A stretch of DNA of 64,000 bases, taken from positions 52,048 through 116,047 of the forward strand of contig QANZ01017077.1 of the NCBI GenBank assembly GCA_003254925.1, in the 5' to 3' direction. The notes below the pieces were generated by a model. It was not told the DNA's origin. It searched no databases and worked only from the letters and a program-made list of their open reading frames with translations. A program made the position numbers and the translations under genes. Source of the DNA: Chamaecrista fasciculata. Its lineage: Eukaryota > Streptophyta > Magnoliopsida > Fabales > Fabaceae. This document shows, piece after piece, positions 60,501 to 64,000 of the stretch (position 1 is its first letter; the number at the start of each line of letters is the position of its first letter).

Positions 60501-63165
60501 CTACAAGAGCTAATGGATTTCCTTGACAATAATTCACTACATGCTTAGATAACTCCAAATAATTTTTTGGTGCCTCATTATGCTTAAAAGCTCTTAAACT
60601 GAAGAGTTGAAGGGCATCATCAAAATCCATTTTTTGAACTTGATATGTTATGTAAGCTCCATCACAAGGTGTTGAATTCTTAAGCACTTGCATGTCTCTT
60701 GATGTGATAATTATTCTACTTTCTTTTCCAAACCAATCACACAGTTCGATTAAATCCTTAACATGTATAAAATTGTTCACATCGTCAAGAACAAGGAGAA
60801 TCTTTGTGCTTCCAAGCCTCTTTTTCACAAAGTGATCAGATTTCTGGATAATATCATTGTCTTTTAATAGTTCTGAGAGGCACTTCTTTTGCAATTGATC
60901 CATTCCAGTTCTTGCAATTTCTTCTTTAACATCAATTAAGGAGTAAGATTCAAACTGTACTTTCAACTTATGAAATAGAGATCTAGCAAGTGTGGTCTTA
61001 CCAATACCACCCATGCCCCATATTCCCACAACGCGAAAATTTGACAACAATACTTCAATTTCCTTAACACGATAACTAATGCCAACTAATCCTTCAAAAT
61101 GACATGAGGACATACCCTTTAATTTGCTCAAAACATCTTTGACAATATCTTTAATAAGCTTTGCTTCAGGCCTATGGAAATTGAATATACATATAAATAA
61201 ATAAATAAGACAATATTAACTATTCCAGAACGATGACAATATTAAATAAGACAATTTCATTTTGGCCCTAAAACTATTTTTTTCATTTTGCTCCTCAAGC
61301 TTTCACATTTGTTCCTTTTTGGTCCACAAAATGTAATTCGTCTAGTTTCTGTCGTAATTTCTAACCTGAATAGCTGAGATAGATCATTCTCTCTTATATA
61401 TGTCATAATAAGTGAGCTCATAAAATAAAAAGAAAGAAATTGTTTCGCTCTTTGAAATAAAAACCAACCACAAATTTATCTTCAATTTGTGACTAAAAAT
61501 GAAATTTTTTTTTTCTCTATTTGTCAACTTACTTATTATGACATATATGAGAGAGAAATGATCCATCTCAATTGTCCAAGTTATAAATAACAATAAAAAT
61601 CAAACCAAATCTCATTTTGGGAACCAAATCAGAACAAATGTGAAATTTTGAGACCCACAATGGAACAAAAACATTTAGGATCAAATTGAAACTTACCCCA
61701 TAGTTAGAGGACCAAAATAAAATTTTGACAAAAAAAAAAGATGAAATATTTGTAATAGAGGAGTGATTTGAGGTTACCTAATAGTGTTTGAGTCCCACCC
61801 ACTAAGATTGGCTACTTGAGTAAGTGCATCCTTCCATCTTTGCACTTTGTGCTTGTTGTTCTTGAATCTCTGCTCATGTTTGATCATTGCATCTCCATAA
61901 CACCTACTCTGTTTTCTTATATCCGATGGGTCTATATTGTAAAAGATAGGTATCACTATCCTTCCATATTTCTGCTTGCATTCTAATATCTTTACAAGTT
62001 CCTCCAAGCACCAAGTTGATGAAGCATAGTCTTTGGAAAAAATGATGACATAAATCTCTGATTCTTCAATTGTTCTCATAAGAACAGGGGAGATTTCATC
62101 TCCTTTTCTGAGTTGGTAATCAATGTATGTTTGGATCTTTGCTTTGACCAAGGCTTCATAAAGATGACTGGTGAAACCATTCCTTGTGTCCCCTCTGAAG
62201 CTAAGGAAGACATCATACTTGGCAAAATCAAGAGAAGAAGAAGAAGCCTTTGAAGTTGGAACAGAATCTTTTTCAGAACTGGAGACATGATCATGAAGAA
62301 ATATTGCTGGGTTAGTGGGAAATCAAACTATATATATAGTAGAGAAAACTAAATACTTGGTCCTTGGATTTATATGGACTCAAGTCAATGAATTAGTCTT
62401 TGAATAATCAACATATATGATTCAGTCTCTGAATTATTACAATTGTAAACGGTTTGGTCTTTAGGTCAAATTTAGCGACCAAAAAAATATTAGTTTAGTA
62501 TAAATTCAGCGACAAAATGTATAAAATAATAAATTCAAATTCATAGACCAAATTCTCACTATTAACCAAATCGTTGAAATTAAAATATTTTAAGGACTAA
62601 ATTATATATTTTGATTAATTAACCATTGATTTGTTAAGCCAATATAAATTTAGAGAATAAAGAGTAAACTAACAATTTGGTGCCTAAAAGATCACTGAAT
62701 TGACAAATCGATCTTTGAAAGATTAAAATTTACAGTTAGTCCCTAAAAAATAAAATTTGTTTACTTATTAGTTATTTTTACTATCTAAATAATATACTAT
62801 TTAATCTCTGAGGAACTAAGTCGTATACCGTTTAGAGCTTTCAAAGACTAAATATAATTTAATTATTCAAGAACGGAGTTGTCAACTCAGTAATCTTTCA
62901 AGGACTACATTGTGAGTTTAGTCGAGAATAAATAATAGATTTTATCTATTTCTACATAGCAACAAGTTAAATTGGGAGGAAATAAAGTGATGAATGATAA
63001 TGACTGTCTAAAGAGAGAAAAGAAATTATAAATTTATTACCTTTTAAGAGGAACAGAATGGCAAGCATGTAGTGAAGGAGAGATGAATTTGATAGCTTTA
63101 TAGATCAAAAGTGCAGTTATGATCAATAAAGCTTCTGTCACTACTAAAACATTCATTGCATCCAT
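54562..63165 (-). CDS. TIR-NB-ARC-LRR resistance protein with N-terminal membrane anchor exon
   Basis: This is an intracellular immune receptor gene. Seven exons, 63165-63041, 62278-61778, 61171-60094, 59172-58873, 58272-57928, 56928-56608 and 55557-54562, have GT-AG introns and keep one frame for 3666 nt, giving 1221 residues. Exon 1 encodes a hydrophobic stretch (LVVTEALLIITALLIY, about 7-22), a likely signal anchor. The TIR domain (about 62-200) has YDVFLSFRGD and SSTWCLEELVKI with the catalytic Glu region of TIR NADases. NB-ARC motifs are GMGGIGKTT (about 261), KILLVLDDV, SRIIITSRD, GNPLAL (a variant of GLPLAL), FLDMACFF and MMHDLVEAMG. Exons 4-7 are LRR modules, with a PDLSQxPNIxxxxLxGCxxL pattern in exons 5-7. 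Exon 7 ends with a non-LRR region. The exon 1-exon 2 junction (acceptor tgtctccag) is inferred; without it the TIR frame has no in-frame ATG. Confidence 0.88.
55724..56245. mobile_element. Mutator-type foldback MITE in intron 6 of resistance gene
   Basis: The left end (ggtcaaatactcattttgat) mirrors the right end (ccaaaatgaggttttaac). Direct repeats catatccacaca flank it at 55712-55723 and 56245-56256. Length is about 520 bp. The small open frame inside (55789-56016) recurs in sister copies only because the copies are homologous. Confidence 0.75.
56270..56542. mobile_element. Second foldback element in intron 6
   Basis: The left end (ggcaaaactacttttggtac) mirrors the right end (gtaccaaaagtatttttgcc). 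Inner blocks of tcaattgtatccc and gggtataattga are also inverted. Length is about 270 bp. A related terminus occurs at 63535-63660. Confidence 0.7.
57373..57880. mobile_element. Mutator-type foldback MITE in intron 5 of resistance gene
   Basis: Exact 9-bp duplication tatatgaat flanks it (57364-57372 and 57881-57889). The ends are ggttaaaacctcgtttcggt and a right end reading accaaaatcagtattgatc. Same family as 55724-56245, 58379-58852 and 61252-61723. Confidence 0.8.
58379..58852. mobile_element. Mutator-type foldback MITE in intron 4 of resistance gene
   Basis: The ends are ggtcaaatactcattttggt and, on the right, actaaaatgagtatttgact, well-preserved inverted repeats. Flanks aaataacta (58370-58378) and aaataatta (58853-58861) match at 8 of 9 positions. 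Length is 474 bp, the best preserved copy of this family in the window. Confidence 0.82.
59240..59510. mobile_element. Foldback MITE in intron 3 of resistance gene
   Basis: Blocks taacaatttggccgttgaaa on the left and tttccgggatcaaattatta on the right are inverted, around cctcgaaagatcaaaacggt units. It belongs to the subfamily of 15930-16200 and 62650-62930. Confidence 0.5.
59684..60030. mobile_element. Mutator-type foldback MITE in intron 3, partly duplicated at an N join
   Basis: The left end (caaacctcattttggtcata) and right end (aggaccaaaatgagaatttg) match the family of the other introns. The stretch 59620-59749 is repeated after the single N at 59750, so the real element is shorter than it looks. 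Confidence 0.6.
61252..61723. mobile_element. Mutator-type foldback MITE in intron 2 of resistance gene
   Basis: The right end (agaggaccaaaataaaattt) and internal blocks match the family, and the left end has lost the terminal ggtcaaatac part. Length is about 470 bp. Confidence 0.65.
62340..62660. mobile_element. Foldback MITE in intron 1 of resistance gene
   Basis: It shares the left end aaatacttggtccttggatt and the internal attacaattgtaaacggttt block with the nested element at 19130-19520. Confidence 0.55.
62650..62930. mobile_element. Second foldback MITE in intron 1
   Basis: The left block agagtaaactaacaatttgg is mirrored by ggactacattgtgagtttag on the right. Same subfamily as 59240-59510. 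Confidence 0.5.
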
Positions 63166-63239
63166 CTGATAAATTAAAGGAGAGAAAGTGAAAGTGATGC
63201 TCTGCACAGAGAAGGTAAGCTTATTAGGATGAACGAAGA

Positions 63240-63255
63240 CACATATATACATACC
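63240..63255 (-). promoter_or_regulatory. Candidate TATA box of the resistance gene
   Basis: On the minus strand atgtatatatgtg lies about 80 bp upstream of the ATG at 63165. The spacing suits a short leader, but this is a composition-level call in AT-rich DNA. Confidence 0.35.
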
Positions 63256-63534
63256 ATCAGAAAGCGCGTTTTAATCTTCAAAAGAAAAAAATAATTAAAG
63301 CGCGTTTTGGTTTTTTCTTTTTGAGGGAATAAGTCCGAAAGCAAATTGGAAATTGCTTTGCTTTTAATTGATGCTCAAGACTTAAGAGTCAAGTCGCTTT
63401 AAAATATTTAGGTGGCAGCTTGGTATGCAGATACTTTCTAATTTTTTTAAAGCAAAATTCCCTATGTTAGGCACTTCAGAATTTTTTTTTTCCTTCTAAA
63501 TCTACATACGTTATCTAATATATAAAAGGACAAA

Positions 63535-64000
63535 AGTATTCTTGGTATCCTTATGTATGGGGTCATTTTCAGTTATACCCCTTACATTTGTTTTTGTCAA
63601 TTATACCCTTAACGTTTTATATTTGAGTCAATTATACCCGAACCCTAACTAATTACAGAATAGTCCAGAATGTTTGTCATCTTTAATAAACATGTTCTTA
63701 TAAGTCATTAACAACTCTCCTTCTCTTACCCTAAAACACACCACCACACTTCATCGTCGTCGTCCAGTCTGTTCTCGTTTCTGTTAACATGGTCCTTCTC
63801 GCCGTCGTCCTCAGCTTCCTGGTCTCCCCTAAATTACGTAGTTCACATCCTTTTTCCTTCCCTTACAACCACTTCTCTTATCCATCTTCTTTATTTTTGT
63901 TTATCTCTCCAAAGGGGTTTTGAAGTTACTTTACTTCTCAATTTCGACGACCACGACGGCACCGCCACCGGAGATTGTGTGTTAACGCCGGGAGCTAGAG
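63535..64000 (+). mobile_element. Possible left end of another element running out of the window
   Basis: The segment 63535-63660 repeats ttcagttatacccctt and tcaattataccc blocks like the terminus at 56270. It is followed at 63740-64000 by a richer, CT-biased sequence with an ATG at 63789 (MVLLAVVLSFLVSPK) that stops after about 45 codons. I do not recognise a gene. Confidence 0.35.

Noticed and set aside
55789-61593. Conserved small protein family encoded at 55789-56016, 57391-57636 and 61384-61593
   Set aside because: The similarity follows the foldback element copies. Frames occur on both strands because the elements are inverted repeats.
62076-62294. Frame starting at ATG 62294 as the N-terminus of the resistance protein, or a 1-bp frameshift in the TIR exon
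   Set aside because: It is out of frame with the TIR domain. The splice model with exon 63165-63041 explains the region without any mutation, so a frameshift is kept only as the alternative.

Overview
The window is nuclear DNA of a core eudicot plant. The evidence is a TIR-NB-ARC-LRR resistance gene, GT-AG introns of about 75 bp to 1.8 kb, AT-rich intergenic DNA, and layers of nested plant transposons (Copia, Ty3/gypsy of Tat and Tekay-like type, LINE, Mutator-like, hAT, PIF/Harbinger, Stowaway and CACTA). The species cannot be fixed from the sequence. The assembly has two long N gaps (26240-26240+873, i.e. to 27113, and 39050-39301). It also has several single-N joins, most of them flanked by the same sequence twice; these look like unmerged overlaps and not biology.

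Layout. 1-3.1 kb: AT-rich repeats and an internally deleted LINE carrying a small Mutator-type foldback element. 3.9-8.5 kb (minus): a complete nine-exon reticulon-like gene, followed upstream by a four-unit, 176-bp tandem repeat. 9.6-14.4 kb: intergenic DNA with MITEs. 14.4-17.6 kb (minus): a complete two-exon BTB/KCTD-type gene. 18-20.8 kb (minus): a decayed Copia element split by a 725-bp Mutator-type element. 22-31.2 kb: two near-identical copies of the 3' part of a plus-strand Tat-lineage gypsy element, each with an antisense gene (putative gypsy-type transposon domain). The first copy is bounded on both sides by Copia LTR and leader sequence. 31.4-34 kb (minus): an apparently intact PIF/Harbinger transposase. 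35.6-36.2 kb: single stray exons of RPL18 and of V-ATPase subunit a. 36.7-37.4 kb: the C-terminal part of a Harbinger accessory protein. 37.4-46 kb: Tekay-like gypsy LTR and pol remnants, a Harbinger-like end, a CACTA end, a 2.2-kb Copia solo LTR with a 5-bp target duplication, and a Mutator transposase N-terminal fragment. 46-53.6 kb: a hAT element and a gypsy LTR that occupy alternative copies of one duplicated segment. 54.6-63.2 kb (minus): one TIR-NB-ARC-LRR gene with a predicted membrane-anchor first exon. All six of its introns carry foldback elements.

Three host genes look functional: the reticulon-like gene (ER membrane shaping), the BTB protein (probable CUL3 adaptor) and the resistance gene (immune receptor). 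They share no operon or pathway. Nearly everything else is mobile-element DNA. The most unusual items are the membrane-anchored resistance gene with element-filled introns, the antisense gene of the Tat element and its joining to Copia sequence, and the two captured host exons beside Harbinger genes.
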